The notes beneath the pieces were generated by a model. It was given only the letters and a program-made list of their open reading frames with translations. It was not told the origin of the DNA and ran no database searches. The position numbers and the translations under genes were made by a program. From Ascoidea rubescens DSM 1968 (taxonomy: Eukaryota; Ascomycota; Saccharomycetes; Ascoideales; Ascoideaceae), in NCBI RefSeq assembly GCF_001661345.1, contig NW_017962922.1, forward strand, positions 62,001 through 126,000: a DNA stretch of 64,000 nt. The letters run 5' to 3'. Below are positions 1 through 10,548 of the stretch, piece after piece. The stretch's first letter is position 1; every line of letters starts with the position of its first letter.

Positions 1-2
1 CT

Positions 3-1646
3 TCAAACAATAGCATCGACGATTCCACCACTCCAACTATAATAAGTAGCCTAACTCTAGAAAACCCAAATCTTATCCAAAACAACCAGATCAAAAAAAC
101 AACTGCTCCTACCTTATACGGCACAGTTTTATACAATTTTAAAGGTGAAAAAGAAGATGAACTAGATGTCGAGGAAGGTGAATATCTTGTACTATGTGCT
201 CATCATGAATTCGAATGGTTTATAGCAAAACCAATCGATCGTTTAGGTGGCCCGGGTTTAGTCCCAGTCTCTTATATCAAAATTATGAACATGGTCCCTG
301 GTAAAGAATCATCTCCAGATGTTAAACAAGAAATCTTGGTAAATAACTTGCCAACTGTCCAAGAATGGAAAATCTTAAACGCCCAATATCAAGCTTCTTC
401 CATTCAACTAAACCAAGAAATATTCGAACAACAATCTTACTACCAAAATCAATTTGGAAACCAATTCCAGAATCCCTACTCAAATCAATACCCAAACAAT
501 GTTTACCAAAATTCAGGTATCAATCCAATCAACTCCTCAACTTTGGAAGAAATCGTCGAAGAACAACAAGAATTCACGTATGAAGTCCTAGCAGTATCAA
601 TTGAAAGACTTTACCTAATGAACGATGAATATTGGTATAATATAATATGCAAACTATCAAATAACATTGTTAGATCTCTATGGAGATGCTACAAAGATTT
701 CTTTAATTTCCAAAAGCTACTACTACAAGCATTTCCAACTGAAGCAGGTGAATTTGATACAAAAAACCGAAGCTTACCATTCATACCTGGCCCAGTGGTG
801 TTTGTTTCCGAAAATTTGGCCAGCCAAAGATTATACGTTTTAGAAAAATACTTGAATGAACTAATCAAATTGCCCGATCACATATCAAAATCGCACTTGG
901 TTTTAAGTTTATTTGAAATAACTCAAGAAAATGACAAAGAATATACAACTGAACAATTTATACAATTATATTCATCAAACTCAACTTCAAATCGATCCTC
1001 AGATTCGAAAAAATCAATTTCAACCAGTGCAACAAGTCAAAATAATGATAATGAAAATAATCCTCATAATAATAACAATAATGAGAATGACATAATTGGT
1101 AAAAATTATCAAATTAGTAGTGAAAATTTAGATGATCCAACCTCGTTAAATCTTCAAAATCTATCAATATCTGATAAGAATAAAAATAATAATATAGTAA
1201 TTAATAGTAATGGCAATATAACAAATACTGATACTAGCATCAGTACGGATAATGTAAGTAATAAAAATGATAAAAACAATAATGTCAATAATACCAATAA
1301 TGAGAACTCACTTTCTAGTAGTACAACATTAAGTAGATCAACTATTCTATCGAATGGTGGAGGTAAAGGATCCTCAGTTAAACAAACAAAAATTAAATGT
1401 TATTTTGAAGATGATATTTTTGCATTATTAATTCCACTCAATATAAGCTTCTTAGATTTGAAAATAAAAATCTCGAAAAGAGTTGATTACGATGTTGAAC
1501 AAATAAAACTATATATAAAGAATAATTTCAAAAATGCTGAAAGCTCTGGGAAACTGGAAATCTTGAATGATGATGATTTAAAGAAAGCAGTCGAGAATGA
1601 TTCCAAATTAAAATTGATTGTTTCTGTTGATGATGAAGACGAATGA
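3..1646 (+). CDS. BEM1: Bem1-like polarity scaffold, 3' part (5' end outside window)
   Basis: Bem1 is the scaffold that joins Cdc24, Cdc42 effectors and PAK kinases at sites of polarised growth. The frame is open from base 3, so the start lies upstream; the first in-window ATG (285) falls inside a domain and is not the start. In order, the 547 visible residues hold an SH3 domain (about bases 105-290, with ALYDF-like TVLYNF and a closing GLVPVSYI), a PX domain (about 572-925, with the RSLPFIPGP segment), an Asn/Ser-rich linker, and a C-terminal PB1 domain (about 1388-1640) that would bind Cdc24. SH3-PX-PB1 in this order is specific to Bem1; the first SH3 should lie just upstream. One in-frame CTG is seen in the PB1 part (GKLEIL). 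Confidence 0.93.
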   Translation, partial: SNNSIDDSTTPTIISSLTLENPNLIQNNQIKKTTAPTLYGTVLYNFKGEKEDELDVEEGEYLVLCAHHEFEWFIAKPIDRLGGPGLVPVSYIKIMNMVPGKESSPDVKQEILVNNLPTVQEWKILNAQYQASSIQLNQEIFEQQSYYQNQFGNQFQNPYSNQYPNNVYQNSGINPINSSTLEEIVEEQQEFTYEVLAVSIERLYLMNDEYWYNIICKLSNNIVRSLWRCYKDFFNFQKLLLQAFPTEAGEFDTKNRSLPFIPGPVVFVSENLASQRLYVLEKYLNELIKLPDHISKSHLVLSLFEITQENDKEYTTEQFIQLYSSNSTSNRSSDSKKSISTSATSQNNDNENNPHNNNNNENDIIGKNYQISSENLDDPTSLNLQNLSISDKNKNNNIVINSNGNITNTDTSISTDNVSNKNDKNNNVNNTNNENSLSSSTTLSRSTILSNGGGKGSSVKQTKIKCYFEDDIFALLIPLNISFLDLKIKISKRVDYDVEQIKLYIKNNFKNAESSGKLEILNDDDLKKAVENDSKLKLIVSVDDEDE

Positions 1647-2752
1647 GAGAGATAAGAAAGATAATTTTATTTCTTATAAGTATTTTATATATTATTTTTT
1701 TTTGATTGATATTTTTTGTTGTTTTATCTTGTTTTGTTTTATTTTTTTCATGTTTTTGTTTTGTTTTTACATATTTTGATTACTCTTTTTCACTTTTTGT
1801 TACTTTTTAGTACGTTAACATTTTACTCTTTCCCTATCTTTTCATTGTTTTATGTAATTTTGTGTTTTGTGTTTTGTGTTTCTTTTGACATTTTTTCTTT
1901 TTCTTTTCTTTGAATTCTCTTTGTCGTTTAGTTATATTGAAATAAAACAGGACTTTTATCGTTGCTTTGTGGACGTAGAAACTGAGAAAGGGGGATTTAG
2001 GAGAGTGTGCTGCTTCTGCTGCTTTTGGTGGTTGGGGAGAACAGCTTCAGAAATGACTTCTCAAGTCTCACAAATAGCCTCAGAAATAGTCTCAAAAGTG
2101 GTTTCAGAGCTATTTTCACCACCACTTTCAAAACGTTTACCAAAAACACTCTCAAAAATGGTGTAGAAAACGAGTTTTTAGCACATTTTTCCAGAAAGAG
2201 TCAAGAGGTTTTGGGGCAGAGAAAAGTTTGAGTTAAAAGAATAATATTACTGTGTTTTTATTATCAAAACAATAATATTCTGTTATCCTCACTTTAACCA
2301 CTGGTATTATTTAGCATTTTGTTATCACATCAACTGCCTCGCTCTGTGGTGCTTTGAGTCTTATCCTCCTGAGGGCCAGTTCTCTCCTAATTCTCACACC
2401 AAATTTGCCACAGAACAACAGCTTACGAAGATTAGCAATTACAGAAATAAGTGAACTAACAGAATACTAACTAATAATAATTATTGGGAGTTGGAAAGAA
2501 CTGCGAAACAGGTGTAAAATATTTGGCTATATTTCTCAGATACCAACAGCTTGTGCGATAATTTCCATTGATCAAACCAGAAATGTTGGTTATTAAATAA
2601 ACTGCTATTGATTTAACTCCAAAGGCACAAATCTGATGTGAAACCCACTAAACAAGAAGAAGATATAAAACAAGAGGCAAAAGCTCCATTAAACCATCGC
2701 TAGCTCTCGTCTTTCTACCCAGTTCCTCTTTTCCACAACAGAACTCTACCTG
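1647..2752. other. Intergenic region between BEM1 and the F-box gene
   Basis: This holds a T-rich BEM1 terminator side (to about 1900) followed by mixed sequence that acts as the promoter of the F-box gene. Short ORFs here are low-complexity Phe/Leu readings of poly-T and are not credible genes. A TACTAAC string lies at about 2465, but I found no convincing donor for it. Confidence 0.6.
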
Positions 2753-4396
2753 ATGATGATGGCACTTTCAAACAACAGCAACTGTAATTCTTCTATCATT
2801 GAGCTTCTTCCTTCGACTGTGCTTGATTTGATCTTTGGCTCTTCTCTTCTTGACCAGCAGGACCTAATCAACTTGTCCTCCACCTGCAAATCCTTCAGCT
2901 ATCTTGCCCAAAAACACTTGTACAGGAACCTATTCATCAATGACTACTCTATAGATGTCTCCCATCTTGACAGCTTTCACCATTGCTGGTCTTTTATCAA
3001 AAACTCCAATGCTGAATCCTGTGGTTTCTTCACAAACCTAATCAACATATCCTCAACTCTATCTCGAAACCCTTATCTTTATGTCTTCATTGAAAATATC
3101 TTTGTTGATGTGCAAAGTGTCCAGTCACTAAACAACCCTTTGTTTGAGGCTCTACTCAGCAATATTATTTCCAATTGCACAAATCCCAACTTCAAAATCC
3201 ACCATAATAATCCTCATCAATTTCAATCATTAAAGTCTTTGAGGTCTTTAGAAAATTTCTTGGTTTTGCTTCCTCAATCAAGTTTCAATCTCAATTTCAA
3301 TTCAAATACTTCTTTTGTCACAATTGATCTGTCATCTTATTATAACCAGAAAACAACTTTGCTAAGTAATTTCAATGCTGTTTCAAATTTCGATGATGAT
3401 CTCAAAAATTTATACAGGGAAATATCAATCAAGTCTAATAGAAACCAATTGTTATCTCTAACATTAAATTATCACCAATTGGATCACAATATTTTTAGCT
3501 TCAATGATTTAATATTCCAAAATTTGATCCAACTACCATCCATAAAAAAGTTAAACTTAAATTTAAACTCTCTAAGTGATTTAACAATTTTTGATAATTT
3601 CAATTTAATCAATTTCCCCAATTTAACAGAAATCAAATTTTCAAACATCTCTTGCACCAATAAGTCTCTTATCGATAAGATCTTCCAAATCTTATTTATC
3701 GATAATAACTCATCCAATTTAAAATATGTTTTCCTAAAATTTAATGGTCTATCTCCATATTATTTTTTCAAAAACTTTGAAGATATTAATTTATTTCTAA
3801 ACGATCTTCAAGACTCAAATTCGTATTATGGTGAACTATTAAACTCATTTAATGATTTACTTATCAATAATAAAATTAAAAACAATTCGAATATAAAATA
3901 TTTGAATCTCATGTTTGATCAAACTAGACAAAATTTATTAATGGTTCTTTTTTATCAGTTTCTTTCTTTCAAATATTTAAATCTAAATGACAATAAAACT
4001 CAATTTTTTCGATCCAAAGATATTGAAATTTGCAATTGTTCTATTTGTTCAAATTTTATTGACAATATTGAAAGAAAGCTTCAATCGTTAAATAATGAAT
4101 ATTGCTTTTCAAATTATATTAAAATTCAAAACAACTTAAAATTCTTAAATGAAAAACAAGAAATTTTAGAGAAATCTGTCAAGAGAAACAAGTATTATAG
4201 CGATGGGATAATATCAAGCAATTATTACAATGAATTGCTACTTAACGAAATCGGTGATGATAATGGTAATAATAATAATAATGATTACATCGTATTGTTA
4301 AACCATTTTTACAAACCGTTATATGAAAAAATCAGGGGATGTACTTCATTATCTAATTTAGAAAAATTAATTATTGGAGATTGTTCATTGTATTGA
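2753..4396 (+). CDS. F-box protein with leucine-rich body
   Basis: This is a 547-residue protein. Residues about 17-60 (ELLPSTVLDLIFG, then DLINLSSTCKSF and LAQKHLYRNLF) match an F-box, the motif that binds Skp1 in SCF ubiquitin ligases. The rest is leucine- and asparagine-rich with repeated hydrophobic segments such as IKKLNLNLNSL and LTEIKFSNIS, which look like degenerate leucine-rich repeats that could hold a substrate. The N-terminal part uses a more balanced base composition than the AT-rich remainder. Two ATGs precede the chosen reading by one and two codons (MMMALS); any of the three could serve. I cannot assign a named orthologue; the substrate is unknown. An in-frame CTG occurs in the IDLSSYY segment. 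Confidence 0.8.
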   Translation: MMMALSNNSNCNSSIIELLPSTVLDLIFGSSLLDQQDLINLSSTCKSFSYLAQKHLYRNLFINDYSIDVSHLDSFHHCWSFIKNSNAESCGFFTNLINISSTLSRNPYLYVFIENIFVDVQSVQSLNNPLFEALLSNIISNCTNPNFKIHHNNPHQFQSLKSLRSLENFLVLLPQSSFNLNFNSNTSFVTIDLSSYYNQKTTLLSNFNAVSNFDDDLKNLYREISIKSNRNQLLSLTLNYHQLDHNIFSFNDLIFQNLIQLPSIKKLNLNLNSLSDLTIFDNFNLINFPNLTEIKFSNISCTNKSLIDKIFQILFIDNNSSNLKYVFLKFNGLSPYYFFKNFEDINLFLNDLQDSNSYYGELLNSFNDLLINNKIKNNSNIKYLNLMFDQTRQNLLMVLFYQFLSFKYLNLNDNKTQFFRSKDIEICNCSICSNFIDNIERKLQSLNNEYCFSNYIKIQNNLKFLNEKQEILEKSVKRNKYYSDGIISSNYYNELLLNEIGDDNGNNNNNDYIVLLNHFYKPLYEKIRGCTSLSNLEKLIIGDCSLY

Positions 4397-5760
4397 AATT
4401 TTAATTGCAATAATTATAATTGTAATGTTCTGTAATCGTTGGAATATGTTTGGATATAATCAATTGCTTCTGTTTAATATAAAATATACCTGAGTTCTAA
4501 CTCCAATCTCTTTTTGCCATTTTAATTTCACTATTCAGAAAATCAGTATTGAAAATTTTATAATTTATTACGAAATTAATTATGATGCTCAATCTGAATA
4601 AAAATTAGCTTTTCTACATTCAGAATGGTGTTTTCATTGATCCATATTGCAGGTAATAGTGATGGTATGATATATATTTCAATATATTAGAAATTCTATT
4701 TAAACAAAAGCTAATTGAAATTGATGGATAAAAAAATTTCTGAAAAAAAAATGTTGAGAGAAAAAAAATATATATATAAGAATGAAAATCAGAATCGGCG
4801 ATATTTCCATTTCCCAGCTGTATCTTTTTTTTTATTGCATCTATAAATGTTTCTTTGACATTATTTTCTTTATCCTTTTTACCTCCAGAATATCCATTAG
4901 TCAAAAATAAATTAGTATTTATCACAAGCTCTTCTCCAAGTTTAAAGCTTTTAAAATCATTGATAGTGATAGTTTGAAATTCTGTAGTGATTGGGAACAA
5001 ATTTGAATTTTTAGTGGCCCATGGAAAAAACTCACTAAAATCGTGCTGATCATTATTATGTTCAAAACATCTAATTGGAAAAGTAGGAGTCTGTTAATTT
5101 GCGAGTCAATTCATAAACCCAAGGGAATAGTAGAAAAATCGTGAAATGAGCAAAAATCTTTCAACTGATACCCAAATGAAGATAAATCTTTTACTGTCTG
5201 AACTTTCCGATTCTTCACCTGGGTCCCAATAAAAGAAATGACCCTGTTAAATTTATAAACACCAGAAGAACAATATCGAGAGTTCTTTCATTTGGCTTTA
5301 ATAATGTACCACAACCTCGCTGGTAATAATGTTCCAAATCTAAATAAGTTAAGGATTTGGAGATCTGGTCAAATTGGATAATGTATAAATAACCTTGTAA
5401 CATTCATACTTAAGATGACCATTATTGTCAATGACCAACTATTTTACCAATTCAATCATGAGCACTTCCACCACCATTGCACCAGCATCGCCAGTGTCTG
5501 ATGGAAATAATAGAGAAAAGTTTGTAATAGAAATTATAACTTTTAGTAGCAAACCGATAAGATAATCAGCTGAGTATTGTTGCTTACGGCAATGTATAAG
5601 CTTTTCCTGTCATGTTGGCATTGAAAATACTAGTGTATGGGAATGGTAAATCTTTTTGAGGTAATACAATTTAGCATATTTATTAAATGTTTTGGAAAGC
5701 TTTTGATTTCAACTGGTTCATCATTTTCCATTTTAAATGGTGAAAGTACTGTTTGCAGTT
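4397..5760 (-). pseudogene. Decayed coding-like remnant, family not recognised
   Basis: No intact gene lies between the F-box gene and the DUF1774-like gene. On the minus strand, several short stretches read like real protein but are split between frames and stops: about 5403-5215 (62 residues, containing CGTLLKPNERTLD), about 5000-4620 (126 residues, including LGEELVINTNLFLTNG), and fragments near 5500-5640 with YTSIFNANMTGKAYTLP and DTGDAGAMVVEVL. Their order along the strand is consistent with one gene that has lost its frame. I do not recognise the family. Unspliced introns or chance are alternatives, so this is a low-confidence call. Confidence 0.3.
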
Positions 5761-6166
5761 GCTATTTATCAATCATAGTTTAATTATACATGTTTTTGTT
5801 ATGTGCTCTATTCATTGAATAATTTGAGTCGCACATTGGCGTATAGTCTCTGCTTTTGCGAGAAATACGACCTTATGATACAGAAATACTCATGAATCAT
5901 GAATTGAGCTATAAGTAAAATCTTGAAGGAAAGGATATTCTTAAACATCCTGAGTATCTTGAAGCATTTTAAACAATTTTGGCACAAGAGGTTAGTGAGC
6001 AACAAACAGGTACAGCGCATATTTAATAGAAATTTAATAGAAAATATCATCAGCCATAAATATTTATTGTAATTATTTGTCGTAATTAGTAATCATAGAT
6101 AGTAATAATTAATCACAAATGTTAATATTATATACGTTAGAAAGTTCAAAAGTTCAAATTGAGAAA
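5761..6166. other. Intergenic, AT-rich
   Basis: AT-rich sequence upstream of the remnant and downstream of the DUF1774-like gene. One 80-codon minus ORF here is Cys/Leu/Phe-rich with no recognisable pattern. I see nothing else. Confidence 0.5.
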
Positions 6167-7033
6167 CTAACTTGGTAATAAGGGAGCGTTTTCAGTGTTA
6201 GTTCCAGGAACATGTTCATCACCATCGCCGATATTAGCCAAGGTTGAACCAGTTGCAACAACAACACTGAAAAAAAACAAGACAGCACTAATAATAAAAG
6301 CAAAGATCCATTGCAAGGCAAACACTTTAATGCCCAATTGACCAAAACCAAGAGCAAACATGAGATAGGAATTAGCTAAACCAAAGGACCAATCTTTGAT
6401 GGTCACCAAGACAAAGACAGGAACAAACAAAAAGTTCCAGATAAATATATTTGCTAAGATTCTGGCAGCTAGATTTTCGTGGAAATGGAACATAACAGCA
6501 CCATTCCAAAACAAGAGATAAAACAACCAGGCTAAAGGTATTGACGAAGTTGGCAAGTGGATTAAAAAGAAGTAATCCGATCTTTGGATTTTATAGGTTT
6601 TATGAACAGCAAATAAGGCTAGTATGTTAAAAAAATTGATAACCACAATCAATTCAGACAAAATGTAGTGGTTTTTCGAGAATAAAAATGCCCAAAGAAA
6701 AGTCAAGATATTAAAAGAAGTAAAATGCCAACCAACGACCTGAGAGACACTTAATCTTGTGGAAGTCGAAGTTATTTTGGTAAGACTAGTTGTTCCCCTA
6801 CTGTCAGGATAGAACAATTGGATGATATAGGCCAATTGAACACCATAGAGACAAAGCCAAAAAATAAATATGAAAAAAATATTGGCAGTAAAGGGAGTTA
6901 TGCCCAAGTGGAAAGGATCTTCATCATCAAGAGGACCTTTTTTGCCAAAAATGAGATACCTAAAGTTGCCGAAAATGGAGAGGATGTAGGAGAGGATGGT
7001 CAAGACCTGGTTGGTTAGCAGAAGACTGGACAT
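6167..7033 (-). CDS. Multi-pass membrane protein, DUF1774-like
   Basis: A 288-residue protein starting at ATG 7033 (MSSLLLTNQ). An in-frame TTG at 7072 could extend it by 13 codons, but ATG is preferred. About seven hydrophobic segments span the chain, with a polar tail ending in NTENAPLLPS, a dileucine-like acidic end that may act as a sorting signal. The segments LAARILANIFIWNFLF and KVFALQWIFAF, the latter followed by a last membrane helix, resemble from memory the fungal DUF1774 family, whose members have this length and topology but no known function. The gene is convergent with nothing: upstream lies the 3' end of the ADH gene on the same strand, about 480 bp away. Confidence 0.65.
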   Translation of the reverse strand: MSSLLLTNQVLTILSYILSIFGNFRYLIFGKKGPLDDEDPFHLGITPFTANIFFIFIFWLCLYGVQLAYIIQLFYPDSRGTTSLTKITSTSTRLSVSQVVGWHFTSFNILTFLWAFLFSKNHYILSELIVVINFFNILALFAVHKTYKIQRSDYFFLIHLPTSSIPLAWLFYLLFWNGAVMFHFHENLAARILANIFIWNFLFVPVFVLVTIKDWSFGLANSYLMFALGFGQLGIKVFALQWIFAFIISAVLFFFSVVVATGSTLANIGDGDEHVPGTNTENAPLLPS

Positions 7034-7514
7034 GATGAAGCAGCGTAGCAGGAAGAAAGAGATAGAGACCAAGAGACCTACATTTCATCTGGAGAACATG
7101 AGGTGCTTTTATAGCAAGTCTGCTTTCTCAAGCTCCCAGTTTCTGAGCCCAAAGCTCAAAGCTCAAAAGCTTAGAAAAAAGCAGCTTATGCGATGTTGAG
7201 ATTGCTCCCCGCTGAAACAGAACATCACACGCAACATGTCCTTTGGCGTGCGCAGAAATCCCTGTTTCAATCGGGCGTCCTTATCGCAATCTCCATACCA
7301 CTGGCTTTGCTTTGGTTTTATGTCATACCCAATAAGCGTATTTGGTGGGACAGTGGACAGGAGATATATCAGAGGTATATCAGAGGTATATTAGAGGTAT
7401 ATTAGAGGTGTATTAGAGGTATATTAAGGGTATATCAAGTTCATCGCTTCGAGCCTTTGAGTGGTAGGCAGAGCTGCAGAATACAATGGTGACTGTTCCA
7501 TTTCTTATTCCAGC
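7034..7514. other. Intergenic between the ADH 3' end and the DUF1774-like 5' end
   Basis: Contains a moderately GC-rich stretch (about 7190-7340) followed by the 11-bp repeat array. It must hold the promoter of the membrane protein gene and the terminator of ADH. No RNA gene or ORF is supported. Confidence 0.5.
7371..7436. repeat. 11-bp tandem repeat, six units
   Basis: Six head-to-tail copies of AGAGGTATATT/C at 7371, 7382, 7393, 7404, 7415 and 7426; units 4 and 6 carry single or double changes, and a degenerate unit precedes them. The array sits between the ADH stop and the DUF1774-like start, so it could lie in the ADH terminator or in the downstream promoter. Confidence 0.9.
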
Positions 7515-8582
7515 TCATTTCGAGGTGTCAACCACATAACGACCAAGAATCTTCCCACTCTCCATTTCCTCATAGACGTGGGAGAGCTCAGACAAGCCCA
7601 CGATCTTGATGGGCGACTTGACTAGTCCTCTGGTAAAGAAATCAATGGCCTCTCTGGTGTCTGCTCGATTGCCCACGTACGACCCAATGATCTTGATCGA
7701 CTTGACAACATGGGAAAACACCAGAGACTGGCACACTGCTCCAGCTGGCAAACCAACCAACACAACAGATCCACATGGACGAACGTACTCAACCGATGAA
7801 GCAATAGCTTGTTGAGATACAGAAACGTTAATGACCCCATGGGGCCCCCCATCAGTTGCTTTAATAATCTCATCATTTATGTTCGACGAGTTCGTGAAAT
7901 CAACATAGGCCTCACAACCTAATCTCTCACACAACTCTTTCTTGCCTGGTCCACCATCAACTGCCAACACTCTATAGCCCATAGCTTTGGCATATTGGAT
8001 TGCTAATGAACCCAAACCACCACCACCACCAGAAATGCAGATCCAGTCCCCTTGTTTCAATCCTGCTGACTTGATTGCTTTGTAAACTGTTACCCCTGCG
8101 CATAATATCGGAGCAACCTCTGCTAAATCGGTACCTTTGGGAATCTTTGCTGCTTGAACTGCATCTGCAGTAGCATATTGTTGAAACGATCCATCGTGTG
8201 TGTAACCTGATAAATCTGCCTTTGGGCAATTTGGTTCTAAGCTCTGTTCACAATATTCACACGATAAGCACGATCCGTTAAGCCATTTGATACCAGCGTA
8301 ATCTCCGATTTTCAAATTTTTCACTTCTGTTCCTAACTTGACAACAATTCCAGCACCTTCATGGCCACCAACTAATGGCAATTTAGTGTCTAATGGCCAA
8401 TCTCCCTTCCAGGCATGCAAATCAGTATGGCAAACACCAGAATATAATACATGGATCAAAACCTCATTTGGTTTAGGTTCCGGAACCGGAATATCTTTAT
8501 ACATGAGCTCACCTCCATTTGTCTCAAACACAACCGCTTTTTGGGTTTGAGGAATTACAAATCTTTCGTTATATTCAACCAT
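7515..8582 (-). CDS. ADH: Zinc-dependent alcohol dehydrogenase (cytosolic ADH1/2 type)
   Basis: This 355-residue enzyme interconverts ethanol and acetaldehyde with NAD. Catalytic zinc ligands are C51 (GVCHTD), H74 (GGHEGAG) and C161 (ILCAG); the structural zinc set is C105, C108, C111 and C119. The nucleotide-binding glycine motif is GGGGGLGS (185-192), and D209 in VLAVDGG is the usual NAD-selective acidic residue. The C-terminus GRYVVDTSK is the standard yeast end. There is no mitochondrial presequence: [17 protein letters not shown] begins only a few residues before the family start, so it is cytosolic. A single CTG codon (residue 287, bases 7722-7724) falls where S. cerevisiae ADH1 has Asp (CSDVF), which bears on CUG decoding. 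The upstream intergenic region is nearly 2 kb, as expected of a regulated ADH. Confidence 0.95.
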   Translation of the reverse strand: MVEYNERFVIPQTQKAVVFETNGGELMYKDIPVPEPKPNEVLIHVLYSGVCHTDLHAWKGDWPLDTKLPLVGGHEGAGIVVKLGTEVKNLKIGDYAGIKWLNGSCLSCEYCEQSLEPNCPKADLSGYTHDGSFQQYATADAVQAAKIPKGTDLAEVAPILCAGVTVYKAIKSAGLKQGDWICISGGGGGLGSLAIQYAKAMGYRVLAVDGGPGKKELCERLGCEAYVDFTNSSNINDEIIKATDGGPHGVINVSVSQQAIASSVEYVRPCGSVVLVGLPAGAVCQSLVFSHVVKSIKIIGSYVGNRADTREAIDFFTRGLVKSPIKIVGLSELSHVYEEMESGKILGRYVVDTSK

Positions 8583-10548
8583 TTTAATTTATTAAAAACT
8601 CTCAAAATTCTCAAAATCTTCCAAGTTAATTCTTTAAATTTATTAGTTATTTGAAATTGATTCAAATTGAAATCATTTAAACGTAAAATTAAATGTAAAT
8701 GAAATACAAAGGGAAAGGTTCAGTAGCTTTATACGAAGGATTCACAGCTCCAGATCAAACGCTTTTCAATTTTAACCGTCTTGCTCATTTTATTTTTATT
8801 TGAAAATCATTTAGGACTCCATAAACAATTCAACTTTTGTTTTAGCAAAGTAAAACAAATGAAACCTCTCACACCATTTGTCCATAAAAGAAACGTTCAT
8901 CATCCATTCGATTACAAAAACCCCATCTTAAAAATTGAACAAAAGGAGATCTCAACATTAAATTTGGCTAAATTCTAATGAATTTCCAATCAATTACTTC
9001 AAATTAATAATTGATTTTCAGTGAATAATCTTTTGGACTAATATCATGGGGTATATGTTACACTCTACAAAAACACTGTTTGGAAATTCCAGCTCCAACT
9101 CCATTTCTATTCACTAACCATCCCAATTATTCACTTAAATATGCAAGCCAAACTAAGTACAGATGGGCACTTCGGAGTTTTCACAGACCCCACAAACGAG
9201 AAGGACCAATGTAGACCCTCAAGAACATTTGCTTTTTTGTTTTATTTAAAGAAAAGGGGTTTGAACAGATCAGACCCCTCGACCCCTTCCAATCAGGCCA
9301 CAGGCTCTTTGAGTGTCGGATCTTATTCGATTGAATATCCACTTCTCGGAGATTTCAGCTCTATCTGTTTTCGGGAAAGCTATTCATTTATTAATTCTCT
9401 TTGCCCAGCATATATAGAAATATGTTTATTTTGATTAAAAATAAACAAATATATTGATAAATATACATATAAACACATATTGAAAATTAAATATCATCGA
9501 TTTCGATGAGTATTATCTTAATTTGAGTTTCAATTATAGTTATTAGAAATAAAACAAAGTACTGTCTCATAACTAGTCATAATCACAATTGCTATTCCAA
9601 TTGTTATTCCAATTGCTATTCCGATCGCTATTAAGTGTAGCTAATTTTTTTGCTCTTCAACATTTTTTGATCATATTTATGCTTAAATTTTCTTGCTTTC
9701 GATTTGCGCATTATCAATTTATAGTAATTCTTAGTTTTTAATTTTTAATATCGTAAATTACTTGTCTAACTGCGCTCACACCAATACTCCACACAACTCT
9801 TATTCGCCGAGCTGGTGGTTTGAACTGCATCATGCTAAGACTCTAAGTTTTTTGTTTCCAATAAAATATTTATCTTAGCCAAAACATAATAATAATTTCT
9901 ACCTGTGTTGTTAATGAATAACAGTAGTCGTTACTTAATAGACTCATGTGAGTGTATATGAGCGTCCATAAATCTCATATTCAGTATTGGTTAGTTCCCT
10001 CGGATATCACTTTTCACCAATGAATCCAGCTTATCATGATAAAGGTCTCAAAAAAATACAAATTTAAAAATAGTCAAGAAACCATCTATATCAGCAGAGG
10101 AAAAAATCTGTTTTCTATTTGATATTGAGCACTCATTAATTCGGCCACACTTATAAAAACACAATTTTGTCACTATACAAAATCACTAATCAATGCAAAT
10201 GATCGAAAATCTGTTGGTACTATCGATATATCAATTAAATTAGTTTATTGTTTTGTTCTTCGAACAACCTTTCCATTTCTGGACAAAATAAAATAGCTAA
10301 TTCCTGCAGTCATTTGTAAATTTTGATTGAACGCTTTAAAGAAATGTTTCGCTGCAACATACATTGTGATCATTGTATTTGGTAATATATTATACAATTA
10401 CATTCTTTATTTTGAAAATTTTCTCTAGGGGCTTGTTTATTTTTATGTTCTTACCATAAAATCACAATCAATATCAGTTTAGACTCTTTTTTCTCTGAAA
10501 TTTCTTCTATTGTGTAATAATTGTTATAAATTGTTTACCAAAAGTTTG
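8583..10548. other. Long ADH promoter and intergenic region
   Basis: Nearly 2 kb with no supported gene. A less AT-rich patch at about 9120-9360 includes CCCCT/AGGGG stress-element-like strings and a CCAATCAGG, with a TATATA at about 9411. The remainder (9430-10548) is AT-rich. The small ORFs here have no coding character. It probably serves the ADH promoter and the terminator of GPI18. Confidence 0.5.

Noticed and set aside
2460-2480. TACTAAC upstream of the F-box gene as part of a 5'UTR intron
   Set aside because: No GTATGT-like donor was found in the upstream 800 bp.
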